Below are positions 9,965 to 17,736 of a DNA stretch of 21,929 nucleotides, piece by piece. Below the pieces are notes generated by a model. It was not told where the DNA came from. It saw nothing but the letters and a program-made list of their open reading frames with translations, and made no database searches. This DNA comes from Alphaproteobacteria bacterium (GTDB lineage: Bacteria > Pseudomonadota > Alphaproteobacteria > Sphingomonadales > Rhodothalassiaceae), in the NCBI GenBank assembly GCA_003694205.1, contig RFKS01000077.1:1-21929 (forward strand), given 5' to 3'. The stretch's first letter is position 1; each line of letters starts with the position of its first letter. A program made the position numbers and the translations under genes.

Positions 9965-12900
9965 TCATTCGGCAGGCTCTACCGAGCGGCTGCCGAGCCT
10001 GGGCTGGCGCTTGCCGGTCCACAGACCCTTGAGGCCACGCTTCGCATCCTCACCGAGCGCATAGAGCGCGGGCACGAGAAAGAGGGTGACGAAGGTGGCA
10101 AAGAGGACACCGAAGGCGAGCGCCACCACCGTGGGCTTGAGGAACTCGGCCTGGGTCGATCGCTCGGACATCATCGGCAGCAGGCCGACGAACGTGGTGA
10201 GCGAGGTGAGCAGGATCGGCCGGAAGCGGGCGACGCCGCCTTCGACCAGGGCATCGAAGATGCCGGCTCCCTTGTCTTTCAGGCGATTGACATAGTCGAC
10301 GAGGACGAGATTGTCGTTCACCACCACGCCGGCCGCCGCGGCAATGCCGAAATAGGAATAGATGGTGAGCGGCATGCCGAAGGCGAGATGACCCATCACC
10401 GCTCCCATGAAGCCGAAGGGAATCGCGGTCATGATGAGGAGCGGCAGGAAATAGGAGCGGAAGGCGACGGCGATCAGCGCATACATGACGAAGAGCGCGA
10501 CGCCCTCGAGACTCAGGATCTCGGCCATGAACTCGGCCTGACCCTCGGCCTGGCCGATGGCGCCGCGGCTGACACCGGGATAGCGCTTTTCCCACTGCGG
10601 GAAGAAATTGGCGTCGAGATCCTCGGCGATGGTCCGGCGGTCATCGTCGCGAACCTCGGCGCTGACCACCGCCGAGCGTTGGCGCTGGCGGCGATCGATG
10701 CGCTTGAGGCCGGGCGCGAATTCGACATCGGCGATGGCAAAGAGGGGAACCGCGCGACCGTCGGCGCCGCGCACACGGAAGTTCTTCAGGCTCTCGAGCG
10801 AGTGCCGCGATTCCCTCGGGTAGCGCACGAAGACCCGGACGTCATTGCCATCGCGCGGCAGTCGCTGCACCTCCTCGCCGAAATAGGCCTGGCGAACCTG
10901 GCGCGTAACCTCGGCCAGTGTGAAGCCGAGCTCCTCGGCGCCGGGCTTGAGCCGGAGCCGGATTTCGTCCATCGCCGTCTGCAGGGTATCGTGGACATTG
11001 TAGACGTCCTCATAGGACTGCAGCTGCGCCTTGAGATCGGCGACCGCGGCCCGCAGGGTCTCGAGATCGGGATGGTTGACCGCGTATTCAATCGCCGGCG
11101 AGCGTTGGTTCAGCGTGTAGTCGACGGTCATGTTCTCGGCATCCGGAATGTCGCCGATCAGACGGCGCAGGCGGTCTGCGGCCTCCTTGGCGGACATCGT
11201 GCGCTCTTCGGGCGGCGCCAGGCGAACCAGTGCGAGCACCGAATCGGGCCGCGCCCGCGTGTACCAGTTCTCGACCAGCCGCCCCTCGGCGCCGGCCTTG
11301 GCGGCCTCGGCATTGACCTCCTCTTCGAGCGCCCGCTCCGCGGTCTGGAGCTGATTCAGGACCTCGAGCGCGCGGGAATAGGGACTGCCCTGCGGCATCT
11401 CGACATTGACCGCGATCTGCTCCGATTCGACATCGGGATTGAACTGCAGCTTGAGCCAGCCCGAGGACACGAAGCCGATGCTGACGAGAAAGGCCGCAAC
11501 GAACAGGCTGGTGGTCAGGCCGCGGCGGCGGATCGCTGCCGCAAGCCAGGGCCGGTAACGATTGCGGGCGAAGGCGATAATCGAATCGGCAACCGCCTTC
11601 TGCATGCGGCCCAGCCGGCCGATGCGGGTGCGCCGCCGGAGCTTGCTCAGATGCGCGGGCAGGATGAACAGCGCCTCGATCAGCGAGAAGGTCAGCGCCG
11701 CGATGACGATGATCGAGATATGGCGCGTGAACTCGACCTCGAGCCCGGAAAGAAACAGCCAGGGCGCGAAAACGATCATCGTCGTCAAGACCGCATAGAT
11801 CACCGGCTTGGCGACGAGCTGGGTACCAAGAATGGCGGCATTGAGGCCCCCGCCCTCGCTCTCGCTCACCTCGTGGATGCTTTCGCCGATGACGATCGCA
11901 TCGTCGACGACGACGCCGATGACGAGGAGAAAGGCGAACAGCGAGAGGAAATTGAGCGAGACATCGTTCATCGGCAGCACGATGAAAGCGCCGGTATAGG
12001 CGGTGGCGATGCCGACCGTGACCCACAGTGCCACCTTCGGCCGCAGCGACAGGACGAGAAGACCGCAGACGAGGAGAAGTCCATAGAAGGCCGAGGAGGC
12101 GATGAGCGACATGCGGTCGAAATAGATCTTCGAATCATCGGCATAGAGCGTCAGCTTGACGCCCTCGGGCATCGTTGCCGCGGCCTTCGCCACATAGTCG
12201 CGCACCGATTGCGCGGTCTTCACGACATTCATGTCCTCGGTGGTCATGACCTGGACCAGGACGGCATGCTCGCCATTCAGAGTTGCCTGCAGCTCCTGGT
12301 CCTCGAAGCCGTCGATCACGCGCGCCACGTCGCCGACGCGAACCGCGCCGCCACCCGGGATCTCGCGCACGATGATGGAGGCGAAATCGGTTTCGCTGTC
12401 GGCGAGATTGCGCGCCCTGAGCTGGACGTCGCCGGTCGCCGTCCGTACCGTTCCGGCGGACAGGTTGACCGAGGCGCCGCGCACGGCGCGCGCCACCTCG
12501 TCGAAGGTGAGGCCATAGCGCCGCATGGCCGCCTCGGAGAGCTCGATGGAGACCTCCTCGGCGCGCACGCCGAAGAGCTCGACGATGGAGACGCCGGGCA
12601 GGAGGGCGAGCTCGTCGCGCACCTTTTCCGCGGTTCGCTTGAGCGTCCGCTCGGGGACATCGCCGGAGACGGCGAGCCGCATGATCTCGTTGCGGGTGAG
12701 GATCTCGCGCACGCGCGGCGGCTCGATGTCGGAGGGGAAGGTGGAGATGCTGTCGACCCTGAGCTTGACGTCGTTCAGGAAGCGATCCATGTCGACCGAG
12801 CGGTCGGCCTCGACATAGACCTGCGCGAAGCCCTCTGTGGCGATCGAGCGTACGCGTTCGACATTGTCGAGATCGGCGAGCGACTCCTCGATGCGGATGA

Positions 12901-13093
12901 CGAGCTGTTCCTCCACCTCCTGCGGCGCGGCGCCTGGCCAGGCGACGGTGATCTCGACCCAGTTGACGCGGAAGGTGGGCCAGACCTCGCGTTCCATGCG
13001 CAGGAAGGCGAGCACACCGGCAATGATGATGCCCACCATGAGGAGATTGGCGGCAACGGGGTTGCGCGCCCACCAGGCGATGAGCCGGCTCAT
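9965..13093 (-). CDS. RND family efflux pump, inner-membrane permease subunit
   Basis: Proton-driven inner-membrane transporter that exports substrates through a tripartite complex. The 1042-residue length fits the AcrB-like (HAE) family. TM1 is at about 10-30 (LLMVGIIIAGVLAFL). The first porter domain follows (WVEITVAWPGAAPQEVEEQL), then TM2-6 near 330-470. The proton-relay pair in TM4 is D397/D398 in IGVVVDDAIVIGESIHE. A second porter domain follows, then the second TM bundle with VVVNDNLVLVDYVNRL. The TM10 position that carries the essential Lys in AcrB seems to be Asn/Asp here, so the relay differs in detail from AcrB. Its start overlaps the adaptor stop (ATGA). No outer-membrane channel gene is present. 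Substrate is not deducible; the neighbouring ZIP gene alone is not enough to call it a metal pump. Confidence 0.95.
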   Translation of the reverse strand: MSRLIAWWARNPVAANLLMVGIIIAGVLAFLRMEREVWPTFRVNWVEITVAWPGAAPQEVEEQLVIRIEESLADLDNVERVRSIATEGFAQVYVEADRSVDMDRFLNDVKLRVDSISTFPSDIEPPRVREILTRNEIMRLAVSGDVPERTLKRTAEKVRDELALLPGVSIVELFGVRAEEVSIELSEAAMRRYGLTFDEVARAVRGASVNLSAGTVRTATGDVQLRARNLADSETDFASIIVREIPGGGAVRVGDVARVIDGFEDQELQATLNGEHAVLVQVMTTEDMNVVKTAQSVRDYVAKAAATMPEGVKLTLYADDSKIYFDRMSLIASSAFYGLLLVCGLLVLSLRPKVALWVTVGIATAYTGAFIVLPMNDVSLNFLSLFAFLLVIGVVVDDAIVIGESIHEVSESEGGGLNAAILGTQLVAKPVIYAVLTTMIVFAPWLFLSGLEVEFTRHISIIVIAALTFSLIEALFILPAHLSKLRRRTRIGRLGRMQKAVADSIIAFARNRYRPWLAAAIRRRGLTTSLFVAAFLVSIGFVSSGWLKLQFNPDVESEQIAVNVEMPQGSPYSRALEVLNQLQTAERALEEEVNAEAAKAGAEGRLVENWYTRARPDSVLALVRLAPPEERTMSAKEAADRLRRLIGDIPDAENMTVDYTLNQRSPAIEYAVNHPDLETLRAAVADLKAQLQSYEDVYNVHDTLQTAMDEIRLRLKPGAEELGFTLAEVTRQVRQAYFGEEVQRLPRDGNDVRVFVRYPRESRHSLESLKNFRVRGADGRAVPLFAIADVEFAPGLKRIDRRQRQRSAVVSAEVRDDDRRTIAEDLDANFFPQWEKRYPGVSRGAIGQAEGQAEFMAEILSLEGVALFVMYALIAVAFRSYFLPLLIMTAIPFGFMGAVMGHLAFGMPLTIYSYFGIAAAAGVVVNDNLVLVDYVNRLKDKGAGIFDALVEGGVARFRPILLTSLTTFVGLLPMMSERSTQAEFLKPTVVALAFGVLFATFVTLFLVPALYALGEDAKRGLKGLWTGKRQPRLGSRSVEPAE

Positions 13094-14316
13094 GGTCGTT
13101 CTCCGCCCATCGGCGCCGCACTGGTCTGGGCAATTAGCGCCGCCTCGTCGCGCCGGATCGGCTCGACAGGCATGCCTTCGCGGGCCGCGCGCAGCGGCGA
13201 GATGACGGCGCGCTCGCCCTCGGCGAGGCCGGCAAGGATCACGACCCGCTCGTCGTCGCTGCTCAGCACCTCGACATGCCGTATGGCGAGCCGGTTATCG
13301 TCGCCGACGACATAGACCCGATTGCCGCTTCTCAGCGCTTCGCGCGGAACGACGAGAGCACCGTCGATCTCACGACCGCTGATCTCGGCGCCGACGAACA
13401 GTCCGACCGGCAAGGGAACGCCTTCGTCGGCGGCCGCGCCATAGGGTTCGGCGACCTCGGCAATGGCATAAAGGAGACGGGTGCGCGGATCGATGGCCGC
13501 GTCGGTGCGCACGATATGGCCCTGCCAGTGCCGGATCCGGCCGGCAAGCTCGGCGCTCAGGGTCACCGCCGGCCCTTCCGCGGCATCGCTCGCCATGAAG
13601 GCGAGCGGAATGCCGAGCTCGGCGAACTGCGAATCGGTGAGCGGCAGGCGAATCTGCACCCGGTCGGTGGCAAAGACGCGACCGATTCGGGTACCGGCGG
13701 CGACGAACTGGCCGATATCCACCGCCTTCTCGCGCACACGCCCATCGAAGGGGACGCTGATCCGCGTGCGGGCGAGATTGAGTCGCGCATTCTCGAGCTC
13801 CGCCTCGGCGGCGGCGAGGCGGGCGCGTGCTTGCGCCACATGCGGCTCGCGCAGGGCAAGGGCGGCCGGCTTCACCTTGCCCTCCTCCCACTGCCACTGC
13901 TTGCGGGCGATGGCGGCGCGGGCCTCCTCCTCGGCGAGGGTGAGCCGCGCCTCGGCCACACGGGCCTCGGCCTCGGTCACCTGCAGGCGATAGTCGTCGG
14001 GCTCGATCTCGACCAGTGTTGCACCGGCGGCCACGGAACCACCCTCGACAAAAGCAGGGGCGACCTTGATGACGCGGCCCGAGACCTGGGTAACGATGTC
14101 GATTTCGCGGACCGGCTGCACCTCTCCCTGGGTGTTGACGCTGAGGGTCACCGTCTGCCGCTGCACCGGTTCGACGAAGAGCGCCGTCGCGCGCACGGCC
14201 GGTTCATCCGTCGTCTTCGGCGGTGGTTTGCTCGCATGCAGCGCGAACACGGCGGCCAGGCCAAGGCCGATGACCACAAGGGGGGCGGCGAACCGCAGAA
14301 CTCTCCGCACCGTCAT
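13090..14316 (-). CDS. RND efflux periplasmic adaptor subunit (HlyD/AcrA family)
   Basis: 408-residue membrane fusion protein that links the pump to an outer-membrane channel. A single N-terminal membrane helix (LVVIGLGLAAVFAL, about 13-26) has no lipobox Cys, so it is an anchored rather than a lipid-modified adaptor. A lipoyl/biotinyl half-domain follows (VNTQGEVQPVREIDIVTQVSGRV), then an Ala/Glu/Arg-rich coiled-coil hairpin at about 110-190, then the second lipoyl half (SVPFDGRVREKAVDIGQFV), a beta-barrel and the membrane-proximal domain. The ATG at 14316 has its GAGGAG almost touching it. A GTG two codons on (14310) has AGGAG at an ideal 7 bases, so translation may start there. It forms an operon with the pump. 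Confidence 0.95.
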   Translation of the reverse strand: MTVRRVLRFAAPLVVIGLGLAAVFALHASKPPPKTTDEPAVRATALFVEPVQRQTVTLSVNTQGEVQPVREIDIVTQVSGRVIKVAPAFVEGGSVAAGATLVEIEPDDYRLQVTEAEARVAEARLTLAEEEARAAIARKQWQWEEGKVKPAALALREPHVAQARARLAAAEAELENARLNLARTRISVPFDGRVREKAVDIGQFVAAGTRIGRVFATDRVQIRLPLTDSQFAELGIPLAFMASDAAEGPAVTLSAELAGRIRHWQGHIVRTDAAIDPRTRLLYAIAEVAEPYGAAADEGVPLPVGLFVGAEISGREIDGALVVPREALRSGNRVYVVGDDNRLAIRHVEVLSSDDERVVILAGLAEGERAVISPLRAAREGMPVEPIRRDEAALIAQTSAAPMGGERP

Positions 14317-14397
14317 TCTCCTCGCTCTCGCGGTGCCCGGTCTGGCGCCGGATCACCATTGCACGGGCCCGTCCGCCGGGCCTTCGATTCGTTTTGT

Positions 14398-14429
14398 TAT
14401 ATATCGACAGGATATATATCGCCTGTCAA
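14398..14429 (-). promoter_or_regulatory. AT-rich promoter and dyad operator of the efflux operon
   Basis: Just upstream of the adaptor gene, and overlapping the ZIP stop codon, the minus strand has a perfect -35 hexamer TTGACA (14429-14424). A TATATA (14403-14398) follows after a long 20-base spacer. Within it lie an inverted repeat GACAGG-N10-CCTGTC (14406-14427), a perfect GATATATATC palindrome (14411-14420) and a direct repeat of TATATATCG (14398-14406 and 14413-14421). A 19-20 base spacer with a dyad is typical of MerR-family promoters; TetR-type repression is equally possible. No regulator gene is in the window. Confidence 0.55.
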
Positions 14430-15175
14430 TAGGCAATTTGGCCGATGCGGTGCAGGAGGATGACGAGCGCGGCAAGGCCGATGCCGGCCGCGAAGGCGGC
14501 CTTGCGCTTCGGTCCGGGATTGTGCTCGACATGCGGCACGAGGTGCGAGGCGCCGACATAGACGAGGATGCCGGCGACGAGGGCGAGCAGGCTGCCCAGC
14601 GGCGGGCCGGTGAGCGCGGCGATGAAGGGCCATGCGCCGAGCATGCCGGCGGGCGTCGTCGCCGCCGAGGCGAGTGCTGCGAGAAGAAAGGCGCGCCGCG
14701 GCGTGAAGCCACCCTTGAGCAGGAGCACATAGACGATGATGGCTTCCGGGAACTCGTGCAGCAGCAGGCCGAGGGTAGTGATGAGGCCGGTCGCCCGGTC
14801 GACCGAAAAGGCGACCGCATAGGCGACACCGTCGATCAGCGAATGAAAGCCGATGCCGACGAGCGGAATGATGGCCACCGCATGCCGTTCCTCGTGCGGT
14901 GTGTGCTCGGCATCGCCGATGAACTGCCCGAGGAAGAGCATCGCCAGATAGCCGGCGAGAAGGAAGAGCGGCCCCTCTCGCGGCGCCAGTGTCATGGCCT
15001 CGGGGACGAGGTGGAGAAGCGCGGCGGTGATCAGGATGCCGGCGGCGAACGCCGCGAACACGGTCGCGTTCGCCCGCCCCCAGGCGAGGCGGCGGTGAAT
15101 GACGGCGAGGCCGGCAAGCGCAACCGCCGCGGCGAGCAGGCTGAATGCAAGGGCAAGCGCAAAAGGCTCGGACAC
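14426..15175 (-). CDS. ZIP family divalent metal transporter, probably zinc uptake
   Basis: 249-residue integral membrane protein with about eight helices. The transport-site motifs are HSLIDGVAYAVAF (111-123, H111) in TM4 and LLLHEFPEAIIV (137-148, H140, E141) in TM5. Further metal-ligand candidates are LLHLVPEA (53-60) and SHLVPHVEH (210-218). The short His-rich loop HTPHEERH (91-98) between TM3 and TM4 is usual for ZIP proteins. Together with the Zur-like palindrome 16 bases upstream, this points to zinc import repressed when zinc is sufficient. The start codon appears to be GTG at 15175, since no in-frame ATG lies nearby; the ribosome binding site is poor (GGTGG about 10 bases upstream). 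The gene stands between DUF1223 and the efflux operon on the same strand. Confidence 0.92.
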   Translation of the reverse strand: MSEPFALALAFSLLAAAVALAGLAVIHRRLAWGRANATVFAAFAAGILITAALLHLVPEAMTLAPREGPLFLLAGYLAMLFLGQFIGDAEHTPHEERHAVAIIPLVGIGFHSLIDGVAYAVAFSVDRATGLITTLGLLLHEFPEAIIVYVLLLKGGFTPRRAFLLAALASAATTPAGMLGAWPFIAALTGPPLGSLLALVAGILVYVGASHLVPHVEHNPGPKRKAAFAAGIGLAALVILLHRIGQIAY

Positions 15176-15190
15176 ACCTGGTTTCCACCA

Positions 15191-15204
15191 AATGTTATAA
15201 CATT
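15191..15204. promoter_or_regulatory. Zur-box-like palindrome upstream of the ZIP gene
   Basis: AATGTTATAACATT is a perfect 14-base palindrome, 15 bases before the ZIP start. It matches the known proteobacterial Zur consensus core (TGTTATAACA with AT-rich flanks). It contains TATAAC on the minus strand, which could be the -10 element, so Zur binding would block RNA polymerase directly. The rest of the 150-base gap to the DUF1223 stop holds only a small GGACA-GGGA-TGTCC hairpin without a T tract. Confidence 0.8.
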
Positions 15205-15325
15205 ACGTCGGTGTAGCAGGGCCGCGCGACAAATGCCAGTGGACATCCCTGTCCGGCCGGCGACGGGGGACGACAGGACGCAGAAGGTGGAGGAGAGAAC
15301 GGGAAGCGCGCGTCGTGGCTGCCCG

Positions 15326-16036
15326 TTAGGAATGGAGCGCCATCACCGCCACCCCATGGACCGGCCCGCCGTCCCCCTCCTCGAGCAGGATGGCGAGATG
15401 ATCGGCATCGGTCGACTCGGGGGGGCTGAGCGGAAAACGGACGTGCATTTCCTCGCCATCCCACACCCCGATCACCCGCGCTGCTTTCACCACATTGCGA
15501 TAGCCGAGCTCGCGGCCGGCATTGCGGCCGCCGGTGACCGTCACCCGATCCCGCGACTTGTACCAGATGGCGCGCAATTGAAGCGGACGATGGATCCGGC
15601 TCGCGGGAAGCGAGGCGATGCAGAATTCGCCCTCCTCGCTCATGTCGATCCGGAAATCGGGCCGTTCGGCCGCGGCCGCATCGGCCAGCGCCGCCAGAAC
15701 CGCGTCGCGCTGTGACCCCACCACCTCGCGCCGTCCGTCGATCACGATCTCGGGCGTGTAGAGGCCGGGCTCGCCGAAGCGATCGTTATAGGCCCGCTGG
15801 CGCGCCGCGTGACCGGGCGCCGCGAAGGTATCGCGCCAGCCCATGAAATCCCAATAGTCGACCGCCCAGGTCAGCGCCAGGACATTCTCCCGCCCCGAGA
15901 GTTCCTCGAGCAGCGCCTGTGCTGGCGGACATTCGCCGCAGCCCTGGCTCGTGAAGAGCTCGACCACCACCGGACGGCCGCCCGCCAGTGCGGGCGCCGC
16001 AAGCAGGATCATCACGGCCCAGAGCAGATGTCGCAT
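15326..16036 (-). CDS. DUF1223 family secreted thioredoxin-like protein
   Basis: 236-residue predicted exported protein. A signal peptide (HLLWAVMILLAAPALA) is likely cleaved after Ala18. The mature part starts with VVVELFTSQGCGECPPAQ, a thioredoxin-like beta strand followed by a CGEC (C33, C36) pair. LYTPEIVIDGRREVVGS supplies the usual DUF1223 core with a Pro that may be the cis-proline of the fold. The family's function is not established; a periplasmic thiol-disulfide role is inferred from the CxxC. The frame could start at a TTG (16042), but the ATG at 16036 gives the better signal peptide. No Shine-Dalgarno is seen, and TAGACT lies just 6 bases before the ATG. It follows argB by about 60 bases and could belong to the argB transcript. 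Confidence 0.88.
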   Translation of the reverse strand: MRHLLWAVMILLAAPALAGGRPVVVELFTSQGCGECPPAQALLEELSGRENVLALTWAVDYWDFMGWRDTFAAPGHAARQRAYNDRFGEPGLYTPEIVIDGRREVVGSQRDAVLAALADAAAAERPDFRIDMSEEGEFCIASLPASRIHRPLQLRAIWYKSRDRVTVTGGRNAGRELGYRNVVKAARVIGVWDGEEMHVRFPLSPPESTDADHLAILLEEGDGGPVHGVAVMALHS

Positions 16037-16042
16037 GGGCAA

Positions 16043-16073
16043 AGTCTAGCGGCGATTGCGGCACACGGACCAA
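16043..16073 (-). promoter_or_regulatory. Weak candidate promoter for a leaderless DUF1223 transcript
   Basis: On the minus strand TAGACT (16048-16043) ends 6 bases before the DUF1223 ATG, with TTGGTC (16073-16068) 19 bases further upstream. Transcription would start at the A of the ATG, consistent with the absence of a ribosome binding site. The spacer is long and the -35 is poor, so this remains tentative. Confidence 0.28.
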
Positions 16074-16097
16074 TCACCAATGCGCGAGCCGGCAGGC

Positions 16098-17006
16098 TCA
16101 CCCGCGTGGCGCCCGGATCAGGGTTCCGACGCCCCGTTCGGTGAAGATCTCGAGCAGCGGCGCATGGGGGACGCGCCCGTTCATGATGACCGCGGCGGCG
16201 ACACCGTTTTCCACCGCATCGAGGCAGGTTCGCACCTTCGGGATCATGCCGCCATGGATCACGCCGGCATCGATGAGCGCGTGCGCGTCGCGGTCGCTGA
16301 GCTCGGGGATGAGACGACCGTCGCGGTCGAGGATGCCCTCGACATCGGTCAGCAGCAGCAGACGTTCGGCGCCGAGTGCCCGGGCGACGGCGCCGGCCAT
16401 GGTGTCGGCATTGATGTTGAAGGTCTCCCCATCCCGGCCGGGTGCGATCGGCGCGACCACGGGAACGAGGCCGGCGTCGATGAAGCGGCGCAGGATGGCG
16501 CCGTCGACCGATTCGGGTTCGCCGACGAAGCCGAGGTCGAGCACCTCCTCGATATGGCTGTCGGGATCCCGTTTGGTGCGCGACACCCGGCGCGCGGTAA
16601 CGAAGCCGCCATCCTTGCCGGACAGGCCGACCGCAAGCCCGCCGGCGCGGCTGATCGCCGCCACGAGACCCTTGTTGATATTGCCCGACAGGACCATCTC
16701 GACGACCTCGACGGTCTCGCGGTCGGTGACGCGCAGTCCATCGACGAACTCGCTCTTGATCTTGAGCCGCTCAAGCATGGCCCCGATCTGCGGTCCGCCC
16801 CCATGGACCACGACCATGCGGATGCCGACCTGCCGCAGGAGCACGACGTCTTCTGCGAACATGCGCCGGATCGCCTCGTCGCCCATGGCATGACCGCCGT
16901 ATTTGACGACGAAGGTCTTGCCTGCATAGCGGCGCATATAGGGCAGCGCCTCGGACAGGATCGCCGCCTTGTCGTGCAGCGTGTGCATGGGGCGGTCGGC
17001 GGACAT
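16098..17006 (-). CDS. argB: Acetylglutamate kinase
   Basis: Second enzyme of arginine biosynthesis: it phosphorylates N-acetyl-L-glutamate with ATP in the cytoplasm. The 302 residues carry the amino-acid-kinase signatures KYGGHAM (35-41), [10 protein letters not shown] (65-74), LSGNINKGL (106-114) and [12 protein letters not shown] (197-208). The roughly 25-residue N-terminal helix with [15 protein letters not shown] matches the extension found in hexameric, arginine-inhibited enzymes such as that of Pseudomonas aeruginosa, so feedback inhibition by arginine is likely. The ATG at 17006 has AGGA 8 bases upstream. It follows engB by 73 bases; a possible internal promoter lies in that gap. Confidence 0.98.
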   Translation of the reverse strand: MSADRPMHTLHDKAAILSEALPYMRRYAGKTFVVKYGGHAMGDEAIRRMFAEDVVLLRQVGIRMVVVHGGGPQIGAMLERLKIKSEFVDGLRVTDRETVEVVEMVLSGNINKGLVAAISRAGGLAVGLSGKDGGFVTARRVSRTKRDPDSHIEEVLDLGFVGEPESVDGAILRRFIDAGLVPVVAPIAPGRDGETFNINADTMAGAVARALGAERLLLLTDVEGILDRDGRLIPELSDRDAHALIDAGVIHGGMIPKVRTCLDAVENGVAAAVIMNGRVPHAPLLEIFTERGVGTLIRAPRG

Positions 17007-17047
17007 GGCGACATCCTGCGAGCTGCTGTTCGGGCCGGTTCCGGCAA

Positions 17048-17075
17048 ACTATGCGAAAGACCCCAATTTGCGCAA
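17048..17075 (-). promoter_or_regulatory. Candidate internal promoter before argB
   Basis: On the minus strand TTGCGC (17075-17070) and CATAGT (17053-17048) are 16 bases apart, about 42 bases before the argB ATG. The -35 lies within a small dyad, CAATT-TGCGC-AATTG, just past the engB stop. It could let argB be expressed apart from the rpmH-yidC-engB transcript. Confidence 0.35.
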
Positions 17076-17079
17076 TTGT

Positions 17080-17727
17080 CTAAACCGACACCAGCGCGGC
17101 GAGGCTGGCGCGCAGCGGATCGAGTCCGAGCCGCTTGCGGGCGCTCGTTGCCGGCACCTCCGGGTGGCAGGCGACATGCCGGCGGGCGACGCTTTCGCTG
17201 GCCGAGAGCATGTCTCGCGCGGCCGTGGCGGAGATCTTGTCGATCTTGGTGAGCACGATCTGGAAGGACACCGCCGCCTCGTCGAGCAGCACCATGATCT
17301 CCTCGTCGCTCGGCCGCACGCCGTGGCGCGCGTCGACGAGGAGGAGCACCCGGCGCAGGCCCGGTCGTCCGCGCAGATAGTCCCGGACGAGGCGGTTCCA
17401 GCTGCGCACCGCGCCCTTCGCTGCCCGCGCATAGCCATAGCCGGGCAGATCGACGAGCGTCAGCGTCGCGGGTGGCGTCCCCAGGGCAAAGAAATTGAGT
17501 GCCTGCGTGCGGCCCGGTGTGTTCGAGGTACGGGCGAGCGTCTGGCGGCCCGTGAGGGCGTTGACGAGCGAGGACTTGCCGACATTCGAACGGCCGGCGA
17601 AGGCGACCTCGGGACCTGCCGCCGGCGGCAGGTCGGCGAGCCGGACGACGCTGCACATGAAGTCGCAAGGGCCGGCAAACAGCCGCCGGCCGGCCTCGTT
17701 CCCTGCCTCGCCGCCGCCCTTCGCCAC
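17080..17727 (-). CDS. engB: Ribosome biogenesis GTPase YihA/EngB
   Basis: GTPase needed for late 50S subunit assembly and usually essential. The 215 residues include G1 GRSNVGKSS (45-53), the switch I region SNTPGRTQ (68-75), G3 DLPGYGYA (93-100) and G4 TKID (160-163). The start is a GTG at 17727, supported by a GAGGGG Shine-Dalgarno that overlaps the yidC stop codon (TGAGGGG). An ATG at residue 24 is possible but lacks such support. The gene follows yidC by 9 bases, so the two are almost certainly co-transcribed. Confidence 0.96.
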   Translation of the reverse strand: MAKGGGEAGNEAGRRLFAGPCDFMCSVVRLADLPPAAGPEVAFAGRSNVGKSSLVNALTGRQTLARTSNTPGRTQALNFFALGTPPATLTLVDLPGYGYARAAKGAVRSWNRLVRDYLRGRPGLRRVLLLVDARHGVRPSDEEIMVLLDEAAVSFQIVLTKIDKISATAARDMLSASESVARRHVACHPEVPATSARKRLGLDPLRASLAALVSV

Positions 17728-17736
17728 ACGCGCCCC

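Noticed and set aside
10388..13315. 975-codon open frame on the plus strand opposite the RND pump and adaptor
   Set aside because: It is antisense to a clear RND permease, has low-complexity His/Asp/Glu/Arg-rich composition with no recognisable domain, and is the frame expected to stay open opposite GC-rich genes.
14066..15715. 549-codon plus-strand open frame across the adaptor, ZIP and DUF1223 genes
   Set aside because: Spans several real minus-strand genes, low-complexity charged translation, no motif.
16349..17668. 439-codon minus-strand frame overlapping argB and engB
   Set aside because: Out-of-frame reading on the same strand as two well-identified genes; Arg/Ala/Pro/Ser-rich with no domain.
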